NCBI GenBank assembly: GCA_024123915.1
Contig: CP099650.1
Location: 5,394,001 to 5,458,000, forward strand
Direction of reading: 5' to 3'
Origin: Oxalobacteraceae bacterium OTU3CAMAD1
Lineage (GTDB): Bacteria; Pseudomonadota; Gammaproteobacteria; Burkholderiales; Burkholderiaceae_D
Length of the DNA: 64,000 nucleotides
The notes below the pieces were generated by a model. The model had not been told where the DNA came from. It ran no database searches and was given only the letters and a program-made list of their open reading frames with translations. Positions 47,716 through 55,727 of the stretch are shown here, one piece after another (the first letter of the stretch is position 1; each line of letters starts with the position of its first letter). The translations under genes were made by a program, and so were the position numbers.

Positions 47716-49314
47716 TCAGGCCGGCGGCGGCGCCGACGGCAGGCTGACGATGAGGGTGGTGGTCTGGAGCTCGTCATCAACGGCGAAGGCCACCTCCCCA
47801 TATTGCGCGCGTGCCAGCAGGCGTGCCGAATACGTGCCCAGGCCGGTGCCGCCGGACTTCCCGTCGGTGACGAATTTGTCGAAGAAGCGTTCGCGTATCG
47901 GTTCCGGGATCACACCCTTGTTGACGATCTCGATGCGCAGCGGGCTTCCGGCGTACAGCGTGGCGATGACGCGGGTGCGCTCGGGCGCTGCCTCGCAGGC
48001 GTTCTTGATCAGATTATTCAAGAGCGAATAGGTCAGCATAGCATCGCCCAGCGCTAGCGGAGCGTCGGTGCCGACATCGAAATCGGTGTCGACCGCCAGC
48101 ACCAATTGCTTGCCCGCGTAAGTGGCGCGCGCCGTCTCAACCACCCGCCTCAGCATGTCGCTGATGGGTAGCGGCGCTGCATGGAGCACATATTTTCCCG
48201 TCTCGATCTTGTACAGTTCGGTCGACAGGTTGACCATGTCGGTCACCTGCAGCATGGCCTGCTCGGCCAGCCGCAAATTCTCAAGCTGTCGGCGGTCCAG
48301 GTCAGCGGCGTCGATTAGCGACTGCACAATGCCGATGGCGCCGGCCAGCGGGCCCTTGAGGTCGTGCCGCGTCATGGCCTCGACATCATCGCGCAGGCGG
48401 GCGATGGCGAGCATGTTGTCGTAGTCGGCTTGCAGGTGGCGGCGCAGCTCGACGTAGCGCATGAAGTTGTCGACCCGCAGCTTCAGCTGGACCGGGTCGA
48501 TGGGCTTGGTAATGAAGTCCACCGCCCCCAACTCCATGCCTTGCAGACGCGCGGCGTCGTCGGTAAGGGCGGTGACGAAGATTATGGGTACATTTTCTGC
48601 GCCGGGATGCTCGCGCATGCGGCGTGCCACTTCAAAACCGTCCATGCCGGGCATCATCACGTCCAACAGCACTAGGTCGGGCGGCATGTCGCCACAGCAC
48701 AAGGCCAGCGCTTTTTCGCCGTTGTGTGCTGCCTTGATGCGGTAGCGGCCCTTGAACACATTTGCCAGCACGTACAAGTTGTCAGCGGTGTCGTCGACCA
48801 GGAGCAATGTTGGCGGCAACGGTTCCCTTGGTGGCAAATGGACCGCCGCCGGTGGCATGACGATCACATCGTCCAAGGGCGCGGCGGCCTGGGGTGCGTC
48901 GATGTTCGTTTCCTTATCCGGCGCCGGTGGTGCCACCTGATGCGCCATCGCACGCTTGATGCTGGTGGCCAGCCGGCCCGCCGTGTAGGGTTTGACTAGC
49001 AGGTCGCTGACACCGCTGCTGATGGCTGTTTCGATGCGGCTGCGCTCGGCCTCGGCGGTGATCATGATGAACGGCATGTGCATATGGCGCGGACTGGAAC
49101 GAATCATCTGCAGTAAGGCGATGCCGGTCAACGCCGGCATATTCCAGTCGGAGATCACCAAATCATAACGCTTGCGCTCAATCATGCGCCAGGCTTCGGC
49201 TCCATCGGATGCGAGCTCCACCGGTCCAAAGCCGAGCGAGGCCAGTTGGCCAGCTGTGACCTTGCGCATTGTTTCGACATCATCGACCACCAGTATTCTC
49301 AGCACTTGTGCCAT
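47716..49314 (-). CDS. REC-REC-histidine kinase
   Basis: 532 residues. Two receivers (Asp56 and Asp218, separated by a Pro/Ala-rich linker at 125-168) come before a histidine kinase core with the acceptor motif MTRHDLKGPL (His317), where HDLKGP replaces the common HELRTP, and an ATPase domain with FVTDGKSGGTGLGTYSARL. There is no membrane segment. With receivers ahead of the kinase, it can be an output-controlled soluble kinase fed by the convergent hybrid kinase. It ends 26 bases from that gene's end. Confidence 0.9.
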   Translation of the reverse strand: MAQVLRILVVDDVETMRKVTAGQLASLGFGPVELASDGAEAWRMIERKRYDLVISDWNMPALTGIALLQMIRSSPRHMHMPFIMITAEAERSRIETAISSGVSDLLVKPYTAGRLATSIKRAMAHQVAPPAPDKETNIDAPQAAAPLDDVIVMPPAAVHLPPREPLPPTLLLVDDTADNLYVLANVFKGRYRIKAAHNGEKALALCCGDMPPDLVLLDVMMPGMDGFEVARRMREHPGAENVPIIFVTALTDDAARLQGMELGAVDFITKPIDPVQLKLRVDNFMRYVELRRHLQADYDNMLAIARLRDDVEAMTRHDLKGPLAGAIGIVQSLIDAADLDRRQLENLRLAEQAMLQVTDMVNLSTELYKIETGKYVLHAAPLPISDMLRRVVETARATYAGKQLVLAVDTDFDVGTDAPLALGDAMLTYSLLNNLIKNACEAAPERTRVIATLYAGSPLRIEIVNKGVIPEPIRERFFDKFVTDGKSGGTGLGTYSARLLARAQYGEVAFAVDDELQTTTLIVSLPSAPPPA

Positions 49315-49751
49315 GTCGCCCCCATCTGCGGCCGGCTACGTGGGGCAGCAGACCGTTTCATTTATTTATGCGGCATTTTTTTGTCGATTTGAAACGAAAG
49401 CGTTCAAGCCGTAAAGGTCTGCTTCTGGCCGAACGCTGCCGATGGCGTTCAGGATAGCAGCTTGCTCATCCGCAAAACTCACAAATTCTCACATCGGACC
49501 GAAAGCGCCCCAGTACGGACATTAGTCCGTCGTCGCTGATAGCGATTCAACGGATAGCCGATCGCAGGTGGCAAGACAGCGCTTTGGGGAGGTGTCCAAC
49601 CTTCTCGCCAGGAGCGCGTCGACTAGGTTGGCCCACATAAGGGAGAGGGGGTGGGTGGCTTCGCCCCTCCAAATCGACAGTTCATCCATCGTTGCGCGCT
49701 GCTCGTCGGCCCGCGCGCGCGGGCGGGGGCGGCCGCGCCTAGAATAGCGGC
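49315..49751. other. 437-base intergenic region with one dispersed repeat and a hairpin
   Basis: It separates the divergent REC-REC-kinase and AraC genes. Apart from the dispersed repeat at 49414-49456 and a 6-bp perfect hairpin ACGGAC-ATTA-GTCCGT (49515-49530), no gene or recognisable operator was seen. The segment next to the AraC start is very G/C-rich. Confidence 0.6.
49414..49456 (+). repeat. Direct repeat GTCTGCTTCTGGCCG, copy 2
   Basis: AAGGTCTGCTTCTGGCCG followed by GCCGATG and AGGATA, the same blocks in the same order as the copy at 41483. It lies about 100 bases upstream of the REC-REC-kinase start. Confidence 0.7.
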
Positions 49752-50603
49752 ATGAGCATTCCACTCCAATTCAAGTCGGGCGAGTTTTATGGCGAAGTGC
49801 ATCACGGTGCGCGCGGCAGCCTGTTTGATATCCGCCGCCTGCGCGCGACCCGCAGCGAAGACGAAGTCGAAACCCACCGCCATGACGATGCCCATTTCGT
49901 CCTGGTGCTGTCGGGCGTCTATATTTCCAGCGCCCGCCTCGCCCCGCCGCGCGCGCCGTCGCCCACCTTGGTTTTCAATCCGGCCGGCACCACTCACCGC
50001 GACCGCTTCCTTGACGGCAAAGGCAGTTTCATGACCGTGTCGCTGGCGCCTGCGCTAATGGCGGGCGCCGAAGAATTGCACGCGGCCCAGGAGCGCGCCA
50101 CGGTGTTGGGCAATGCGGCCAGCGCCGCCGCAGCGTTTGGAATCGCCCGGGAAATCTCGCGCGGCGGCGATCTCGCTATGCTAGAAGCGGGCGCTTGGGA
50201 GTTGTTGGCCAGTCTGCAGGTGGCCGCTCCCAAGTCCCGAGCGCCGCTGCCCCCTTGGGCCTATGTGGCCTACGAGGCCGTCATGGATATGGCCGCCGAC
50301 GCCAATCTGCGCATCGCCGACTTGGCCGCCGCGCTGGGCGTGCACCCCGTGCATCTGGCGCGCGTGTTCCGCCAAGCCTGGGGCTATTCTCCGGGCGACC
50401 TGCTGCGCTGGCGCCGCGTCGAGCAAGCCGGCGGCCTGCTGCGCCGCCGGGAATTGAGCCTAGCCGAGGTGGCGCTGAGCGCGGGTTTCGCCGACCAAAG
50501 CCACATGAATCGCGCCTTCCAGGCCCAGTACGGCATCACGCCCGGCAATTACCGGCGCCGGATGTTTCAAACGTCCAAGACGATGGCAAGTTTTCCGGAC
50601 TAG
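49752..50603 (+). CDS. AraC family transcriptional regulator
   Basis: 283 residues. The N-terminal cupin-like effector domain (THRHDDAHFVLVLSG, LVFNPAGTTHRDRF) is followed by two helix-turn-helix motifs: RIADLAAALGVHPVHLARVF and LAEVALSAGFADQSHMNRAF, then QYGITPGNYRR. It is probably the regulator of the serine hydrolase 29 bases downstream. Effector unknown. Confidence 0.92.
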   Translation: MSIPLQFKSGEFYGEVHHGARGSLFDIRRLRATRSEDEVETHRHDDAHFVLVLSGVYISSARLAPPRAPSPTLVFNPAGTTHRDRFLDGKGSFMTVSLAPALMAGAEELHAAQERATVLGNAASAAAAFGIAREISRGGDLAMLEAGAWELLASLQVAAPKSRAPLPPWAYVAYEAVMDMAADANLRIADLAAALGVHPVHLARVFRQAWGYSPGDLLRWRRVEQAGGLLRRRELSLAEVALSAGFADQSHMNRAFQAQYGITPGNYRRRMFQTSKTMASFPD

Positions 50604-50632
50604 ACTGCGATTTTATTGACTTGGAGGTGTCC

Positions 50633-51673
50633 ATGTTGCGTACCCTTGCGCTTTCCCTTGTTGTGGCAGTCGGCGGCGCGGTCCACGCGGCCGAACTGGA
50701 CGCGGTCACGAGCGCCGTGGCAGCGGGCGATTTCAAGCAGATCACGAGCGTGGTGGTGGCCCAGCATGGCAAACTACTGTACGAGCGCTACTTCGACAAG
50801 GAGGGGGCCGATGGTCTGCGCAATACGCGCTCGGTGACCAAGACGGTGACCGGCATGCTGATCGGTCTTGCCATCGAACGCAAGCTGGTACGCGCCGACA
50901 CCCCCGTACTGCCTTATTTTCCGGAATTGCACCCGCTGGCCCACGCCGACCCGCGCAAGGACAAAATCACGGTCGAGGATTTCCTGACGATGAGTTCGCT
51001 GCTCGAATGCGACGATGACAACCAGATTTCGCGCGGCAACGAAGAACGCATGTATCTGGTGGAAGACTGGAGCCGCTTTGCGGCAGACCTGCCGATCCGT
51101 GGCTTTCCCGATTGGCAGCCCCGTCCCGAGCAATCGCCGCACGGCCGCGCCTGGAGCTACTGCACGGCGGGCGTGACCCTGCTCGGCCCCCTGCTCGAAA
51201 GGGTGACCGGGCAAAGCGTGCCGGACTTCGCTGCCGCCAACCTGTTCACACCGATCGGCATCGACAAGGTGAAGTGGCAGTATCAACCGAAAGGCACGGC
51301 GATGACTGGCGGCGGCCTGCAACTGCGCAGCGCCGACTTGGCGAAGCTCGGACAGCTTTACCTCGACGGCGGACGCTGGGGCGGCAAGCAAGTGATCCCT
51401 GCGGCATGGGTCCAGCGGTCGATCCAGCCGCAGGCGCGCGCGCGCGAAGGCTACGACTATGGCTACCTGTGGTGGCTGCAGTCGTTCAAGGTGGCCGGCC
51501 GCGCGGTGCAAAGCTACGGCATGGCGGGGTCGGGCGGCAACAAGGTCTTCGTGCTGCCGGAGCTGGACGCGGTGGTCGTCATCACGACTACCAACTTCCA
51601 GATCCGCGACGCGCACCCCTTGAGCGAAAAACTGCTGACGAACCTGATCTTGCCGGTGTTGATGAAGCCCTGA
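50633..51673 (+). CDS. Secreted serine hydrolase, beta-lactamase (class C) family
   Basis: 346 residues from the ATG at 50633, with GGAGG upstream and a signal peptide (cleavage near VHAAELD). It has the SxxK motif RSVTKTV (Ser67, Lys70) and the second motif as SYCTAG (Tyr176; the usual Asn/Ser pattern is Cys-Thr), and GSGGNK near the C-terminus for the KTG-like position. Members include esterases, D-aminopeptidases and 6-aminohexanoate hydrolases; true beta-lactamase activity is not implied. Likely an operon with the AraC gene. Confidence 0.88.
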   Translation: MLRTLALSLVVAVGGAVHAAELDAVTSAVAAGDFKQITSVVVAQHGKLLYERYFDKEGADGLRNTRSVTKTVTGMLIGLAIERKLVRADTPVLPYFPELHPLAHADPRKDKITVEDFLTMSSLLECDDDNQISRGNEERMYLVEDWSRFAADLPIRGFPDWQPRPEQSPHGRAWSYCTAGVTLLGPLLERVTGQSVPDFAAANLFTPIGIDKVKWQYQPKGTAMTGGGLQLRSADLAKLGQLYLDGGRWGGKQVIPAAWVQRSIQPQARAREGYDYGYLWWLQSFKVAGRAVQSYGMAGSGGNKVFVLPELDAVVVITTTNFQIRDAHPLSEKLLTNLILPVLMKP

Positions 51674-51748
51674 GTGTTATCCATGCACAAGCGCGGCCAA
51701 GCTTCGCTGCGTCTGTTATCCACGATTTCCCACTAACCGAGGTTGTCT

Positions 51749-52207
51749 ATGAAGCGCTTTCTAACGTGTTTGTTGTTCGCAGTATCGCCACTGGTGGCAC
51801 AGTCAGCCGGGATCACCGATAGCCAGTTGATCGAAGGCGCCGTACGCGACTATATCGAGTCGCAGCACCAGCCCGATCCGGCCCGCATGGAACGCGCGCT
51901 CGATCCACTGCTCGCCAAACGCACCTATTGGCAGGCGGCGGACGGCACGGAATTCATCATGCAAACCGACATGGATACTATGCTCAAAGTGGCCAGGAAC
52001 TACAACAAGGATGGCACGAAATTCCCGGAGCGGCCACGGTTGGACATCAGGATCCTCGATATTGACCAGCGCGTGGCGACTGTTAAGTTGAGTGCCGATG
52101 AGTGGATCGATTATTTGCACTTGTATAAAAACCAGCGCGGCGAGTGGAAGATCGTCAATGTGCTGTGGCAGTACTACGATACGGCGCGTCAGGTCAGCAA
52201 AAAATAG
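51749..52207 (+). CDS. Exported NTF2-like (lumazine-binding-like) protein
   Basis: 152 residues from the ATG at 51749 (GAGG six bases upstream), signal peptide cleaved near AQSAG. The mature part has the cone-shaped NTF2-like pattern: IEGAVRDYIESQHQPD, a middle MLKVARNYN and paired strands ending GEWKIVNVLWQYY. Close relatives are annotated as putative lumazine-binding, without a proven ligand. It lies 75 bases after the serine hydrolase and may belong to that unit. Confidence 0.8.
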   Translation: MKRFLTCLLFAVSPLVAQSAGITDSQLIEGAVRDYIESQHQPDPARMERALDPLLAKRTYWQAADGTEFIMQTDMDTMLKVARNYNKDGTKFPERPRLDIRILDIDQRVATVKLSADEWIDYLHLYKNQRGEWKIVNVLWQYYDTARQVSKK

Positions 52208-52256
52208 TTGCTGCCCGTCGGCACTTCCACGGCACGGCCGAACTGAATTATCGGAG

Positions 52257-52877
52257 TCAGCTGTATATGCGGTACAGCAAATCCACGCCCCTCTCGGCCC
52301 TCAATCTGATTTGGGCGGGGGTCATTGGTGGCAACACTTTTAAATTCACCTTTAGTATCGTGTAGCCATACCATAGGCCCGTCAGCTCCTCGGCAGCGGC
52401 GGCTGGATCGGGAATGTTGAGATTCCCTTTGCTGTGCGCTTCTCGGAGGATTTCTGCCAGCAGCCGATACGCTCGACCGGGCCCCGCGTCATAAAAGCGC
52501 AAGGCCAGTTCAGGATAGAAGTCGTTGGCTGACGCGATCAACCTATCCCAAGCGGCCAGCCGCATCTCGTTAGCAAACGTAAGGTATTGAATGCCAAACC
52601 TAACTAAGGTCTCCCGCAGCTCGCCCTCATGCGCAGAAAGGAACTCCTCGTCGGTAATTGTCCTAGTAGACTCTCGCAACATGACTGCTTCGACGAACGC
52701 CTCCTTATCCTTGAAATAGGTATAAAAGGTTGTCTTCGCCACTTGGGCTTTGGCAACGATCATGTCCACAGTTACGCGTAGCCCGTAGGCCAGCAGCAGT
52801 TCCTGGCCTGCGCTCAGCAGAGCGTCTATGGCAGCGAGTTTTCTCGGCCGTCCCCGGCCACGCTTCATGACGTTCAT
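52257..52877 (-). CDS. TetR family transcriptional regulator
   Basis: 206 residues from the ATG at 52877, which overlaps the DoxX stop in ATGA. The N-terminal HTH is clear (VTVDMIVAKAQVAKTTFYTY, then FKDKEAFVEAV), preceded by a basic GRGRPRK arm. The ligand domain has a C-terminal AefR-like pattern. Translational coupling to the membrane protein gene suggests it represses its own unit. More A/T-rich than the core genes. Confidence 0.92.
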   Translation of the reverse strand: MNVMKRGRGRPRKLAAIDALLSAGQELLLAYGLRVTVDMIVAKAQVAKTTFYTYFKDKEAFVEAVMLRESTRTITDEEFLSAHEGELRETLVRFGIQYLTFANEMRLAAWDRLIASANDFYPELALRFYDAGPGRAYRLLAEILREAHSKGNLNIPDPAAAAEELTGLWYGYTILKVNLKVLPPMTPAQIRLRAERGVDLLYRIYS

Positions 52878-53239
52878 TGCTGTCTCAGATAGTAAGCGCA
52901 TAGCAAGAGCCCTCCGACCACAGTAAGATGCTCCATCGCAATGTGCAATTCAGCTGTCCTTCGTGGTTCAGCAAAGCTCCAGAACGCGTGGCCAAATGGG
53001 ATGGTTAGTAGCGTGAATAATGCTAACGCAAGCGCGCCCAGCCAGCCGAGCTTTGCAAAGTTGCTAATGACAAGAAAGGAGCCACCTAATTGCAAGAGTA
53101 TCGCTGCAGATGCGATCAGTGTTTCATTCGGCAACCCAATCTCTCGAACTTCTGAGACCACTTGGGAAAAGTTGAACACCCCGAATATCCCTGCACTCCA
53201 AAACAGTAGGGTCAGTACTGCACGAAGAAACGTAGCCAT
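52874..53239 (-). CDS. DoxX-like small membrane protein
   Basis: 121 residues with four membrane helices of the DoxX/DoxD-like kind: an N-terminal helix with FWSAGIFGVFNF, a central IASAAILLQLGGSFLVI, LGALALALFTLLTIPFGHAFW, and a terminal LTVVGGLLLCAYYL. DoxX proteins link to redox and quinone chemistry in some species. First gene of a pair with the TetR regulator. Confidence 0.85.
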   Translation of the reverse strand: MATFLRAVLTLLFWSAGIFGVFNFSQVVSEVREIGLPNETLIASAAILLQLGGSFLVISNFAKLGWLGALALALFTLLTIPFGHAFWSFAEPRRTAELHIAMEHLTVVGGLLLCAYYLRQQ

Positions 53240-53397
53240 TGATTATCCTTTCAAAAAAGAGGAAATCAATATATCCTACTTCCCAGTATGAAAAAACCGA
53301 CACTTCCGGCTCGATGTGTGAGCGTCGACTAACCTCACAAATTTTGTATGTCCGGTTGTGGCCGGTTGCAGCCCACCGGAACCACCTCGACGCGGCA

Positions 53398-53757
53398 CTA
53401 CTCGTTTTTAGTGCGTCCCCTACCAATAAGCCGCTTCATCGTTTGTGAAACTAAATGCATCTTATCGCTTCCGTCATTTATCTCTGAGCAGCTTTCTTGC
53501 AGATCTCTCTCAGAAGAGTCTGCGGGGTAGACTCCATGCAAATTAGAACAATCGCAGCGCAAAACATCCTTCAGTCGCTTTGATTTACGCTCACGCAGTT
53601 CCGCAACCCAACAGCTGTCGGCACAACCACACGAACGATAAGTAAGCTGCTCCGATTTCTCCCCCCAAGGGAGGGAATAAGTTGTGGGATGGCTGCTCGC
53701 GAAAGCGGAACTTGTAACCAGTGAAAACAGTATCGCAGCAAGGACTCGTACGGGCAT
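53398..53757 (-). CDS. Secreted cysteine-rich hypothetical protein
   Basis: 119 residues. A signal peptide (MPVRVLAAILFSLVTSSAFA) precedes a short mature part with six Cys arranged CGCxxxC, CDC and a single Cys, which could form disulfides or bind metal. Not recognised as a family. The A/T-richer composition matches its neighbours. It lies in an accessory stretch, 83 bases before the CPBP-like gene's end, on the same strand. Confidence 0.7.
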   Translation of the reverse strand: MPVRVLAAILFSLVTSSAFASSHPTTYSLPWGEKSEQLTYRSCGCADSCWVAELRERKSKRLKDVLRCDCSNLHGVYPADSSERDLQESCSEINDGSDKMHLVSQTMKRLIGRGRTKNE

Positions 53758-53803
53758 ATTTTCTAATCCTTATTTTTCGTTAAATGCGAGCGCTAACGGT
53801 CAA

Positions 53804-53835
53804 AAGGTCGGCTTCTTGCCGAGCTCGCAGGAATA
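53804..53835 (+). repeat. Direct repeat GTCGGCTTCTTGCCG, copy 3
   Basis: AAGGTCGGCTTCTTGCCG, then AGGAATA. The conserved left block matches copies 1 and 2; the right block is shortened. It lies between the Cys-rich protein gene and the CPBP-like gene. Confidence 0.6.
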
Positions 53836-53841
53836 GCCTAG

Positions 53842-54360
53842 TTAGACGCCAAGCCCAAACGAGAGTAATATTAAAAACGCGTTGTTGGTCGCATGAGCAG
53901 TTCCCGTGAATAGACCGGCACGCCCTAGCCCGAGACGTGCATTCGCAACAAACAAGCTGGCAAATAACAGACCTGCTCCAAAAGTCACTACACCCTGCCC
54001 AATACCGCCACCAGAAGCCACATGTCCGGCGGAAAAAAGCGCAGCGCTGCTCAGCACCACTATCAATGTTCGAGCGCCAAACCAGATCAAGAGGCTGATC
54101 GGAACCAGTTGACCGATCACCGTCTCCAAAAGTGGAGCCCAGATAACCGCAGCGAAGAAGGTGACCACCCAGCCACGCTCGAAGATTCGGGCTCCAGCAA
54201 GCGCGCCCACGTTGGCACGGCCCATCAATGCAAACAGCAGGCCAGACAACAGCAAAAGTAACGCCGCAGTGAATACCCCAACACAGACAGAGCGCGCAAG
54301 GCCCACCATCAATGGTTTGTCATCCCAGCACAGATGCTTGGAAATCGTAGTGAAGTTCAT
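53842..54360 (-). CDS. Divergent CPBP-family intramembrane protease-like protein
   Basis: 172 residues from the ATG at 54360; longer in-frame starts lack supporting signals. It has about five membrane helices. CPBP elements are recognisable: APLLETVIGQ (motif 1 with ET instead of EE), SAGHVASGG (His) and GTAHATNNAFL (motif 4). The pattern is that of a variant subgroup, and protease activity is uncertain. The ribosome site is weak. It is an accessory gene in an A/T-richer stretch, divergent from the ArsR/AHSA1 operon. Confidence 0.72.
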   Translation of the reverse strand: MNFTTISKHLCWDDKPLMVGLARSVCVGVFTAALLLLLSGLLFALMGRANVGALAGARIFERGWVVTFFAAVIWAPLLETVIGQLVPISLLIWFGARTLIVVLSSAALFSAGHVASGGGIGQGVVTFGAGLLFASLFVANARLGLGRAGLFTGTAHATNNAFLILLSFGLGV

Positions 54361-54497
54361 ATCCAGATACTTTTTGTCTTTGCATAACCGCGCTATCGTA
54401 CCGCAACGCAACCGAGCGGAAACACGCGGATTGTCACACTGAGACTTGGTGCGGGACACCTCCCGCGTAGCCCATCCTAAGATCCCACACCACATCA

Positions 54498-54550
54498 GTG
54501 AAGTGTTGACTTCACCATTCAATCCTCTTACACTGAAGTCTCAACTTCAC
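54498..54550 (+). promoter_or_regulatory. Promoter with two ArsR-type operators
   Basis: A -35 TTGACT (54506-54511) and -10 TACACT (54529-54534) are separated by exactly 17 bases. The first operator GTGAAGT-GTTG-ACTTCAC (54498-54515) overlaps the -35. The second, CTGAAGT-CTCA-ACTTCAC (54533-54550), overlaps the -10 and start site. Centres are 35 bases apart. A GGAGG site at 54556-54560 leads to the AHSA1 gene. Confidence 0.88.
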
Positions 54551-54564
54551 TATCGGAGGAAATT

Positions 54565-55041
54565 ATGGCTCAGTCAGCGCAGTTCGATACCTTCACCATG
54601 GAACGTACCTTCGCCGCCCCGCTGGCGCGCGTATTTCAGGCGTTCAGCGATCCGCGCGAGAAGCAGCGCTGGTTTGCCGAAGGCGCCCAGCATGAGATCG
54701 AACAGTACGAGATGAAATTCGAAGTTGGCGGACGCGAACTGGCGCGCTACCGCTTCAAGCCCGGCACGCCCTTCGCCGGCGTGGCGCTGGAATCGGACGG
54801 ATACTTCCTTGATATCGTGCCGCAACATCGCATCGTCGCCGCCGCCACGATGGCGATGGGCGAACGGCGTTTTTCCGCATCGTTGCACACGTTCGAGTTC
54901 TTCAGCGAAGGATCCGACTCCACACGCCTGATCTTCACCCATCAGGCTATGTATGGCGAAGGTGCGGACGGCCCGGAACTGCGGCGGGCCGGCTGGCAGC
55001 AGTTGCTGGACCAATTGCATGCCGCCCTGACCGTCGAGTAA
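54565..55041 (+). CDS. AHSA1/SRPBCC domain protein
   Basis: 158 residues with one helix-grip (START-like) fold: FTMERTFAAPLARVFQAFSDPREKQRWF, split over residues about 10-37, and a C-terminal helix GWQQLLDQLHAAL. These proteins bind hydrophobic ligands or act as activators. First gene of a two-gene operon with an ArsR regulator 10 bases downstream, the classic ArsR-AHSA1 arrangement. Confidence 0.92.
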   Translation: MAQSAQFDTFTMERTFAAPLARVFQAFSDPREKQRWFAEGAQHEIEQYEMKFEVGGRELARYRFKPGTPFAGVALESDGYFLDIVPQHRIVAAATMAMGERRFSASLHTFEFFSEGSDSTRLIFTHQAMYGEGADGPELRRAGWQQLLDQLHAALTVE

Positions 55042-55051
55042 AGGCCCCCGT

Positions 55052-55399
55052 ATGAATCATGTACCGGCAATACAGGCGGACGCCGCTGATCAGGTTTTCG
55101 CCGCGCTGGGAGACGCCACCCGCCGCGCGATCGTCAAGCTGGTCGCCCAGCGGCCGCAATCGGTCAGCGCCTTGGCCGCGGCGCTGAATGTGACGCTTAC
55201 CGCTATCTCCCAGCATCTGCGCGTACTGCAAACCTGCGGAATACTGCAGACGCGCAAGGTCGGCCGCGTTCGGATGTGCGAGCTCGACGGCCAGGGACTA
55301 GACGTCCTTGCGCATTGGGTGGCGTTTAACCGCCAAATTTGGGAACAGCGTTTCGATGCACTGGACGCGATGTTGCAAGAGGAGCCTGAGGGGAAATGA
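55052..55399 (+). CDS. ArsR family transcriptional regulator
   Basis: 115 residues with a winged helix: ALGDATRRAIVKLVAQ, SVSALAAALNVTLTAISQHL (recognition helix), VLQTCGILQTRKVGRVRM (wing). No ArsR-type CxC metal site is present, so ligand sensing is not by that metal motif. It probably represses its own operon through the paired operators at 54498-54550. Confidence 0.93.
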   Translation: MNHVPAIQADAADQVFAALGDATRRAIVKLVAQRPQSVSALAAALNVTLTAISQHLRVLQTCGILQTRKVGRVRMCELDGQGLDVLAHWVAFNRQIWEQRFDALDAMLQEEPEGK

Positions 55400-55443
55400 A
55401 AAGTAGTGGGGTTGGTACAGTGAAACGTCCAATGTGCCCGTGC

Positions 55444-55552
55444 TCAAAGGCAATCGCCAACCCGCTCCCTCAGCACCCTGTACTGCGCATCCATCATCCA
55501 CTGGTTCGAATCATGTCCCGCGCGTGGCACCAGTACGAATTTCTTTTCAATT
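55444..55552 (-). pseudogene. Remnant of an alpha/beta hydrolase C-terminus
   Basis: About 35 codons in one frame (KKFVLVPRAGHDSNQWMM...) ending at a TGA at 55444-55446. The GHDSNQWM context resembles the catalytic-His end of a lipase/peptidase. No upstream part exists here. Together with the adjacent remnant it fills most of the 328 bases between the ArsR gene and the RraA-like gene. Confidence 0.4.
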
Positions 55553-55722
55553 GAGCGACGACCATTCCGGCAAGCGGTGCTTGCGCCGGCCATCGGCGTA
55601 ATAAAGCGACATGCTCAGGCCGAAGAACAGCCCTGCCGCGACCAGACCGCCAGCCACATGACAACGCCCCAAGCGCCGCCGAACCAAAGGGACGCGAACA
55701 GGGTTGTTTTCCCCGAGCGCAA
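55547..55722 (-). pseudogene. Degenerate DUF6404-like small membrane protein
   Basis: From a TTG at 55722 one frame reads LFASLWFGGAWGVVMWL, and a second frame continues AAGLFFGLSMSLYYADGRRK with ending HRLPEWSSLN and TGA at 55547. Together they match the C-terminal part of DUF6404 membrane proteins but need a frameshift, and the usual N-terminal half is missing. It lies directly downstream of the RraA-like gene and is probably inactive. Confidence 0.5.
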
Positions 55723-55727
55723 GCCAC

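Noticed and set aside
50633..51673. Antibiotic-resistance beta-lactamase
   Set aside because: The fold is class C-like but the second motif is YCT and there is no clear KTG; the family mostly contains esterases and peptidases.
51677..51724. Two DnaA-box-like TTATCCA sequences suggesting an origin
   Set aside because: Only two copies, neither fully matching TTATNCACA, and no dnaA, dnaN, gidA or parAB genes nearby.
53770..53850. Integron attC-like site downstream of the CPBP-like gene
   Set aside because: On the minus strand a GTCTAAC box fits the RYYYAAC consensus, but the partner site (GTTAGCG) breaks GTTRRRY at two positions, the stem pairing is poor, and no integron integrase is present.
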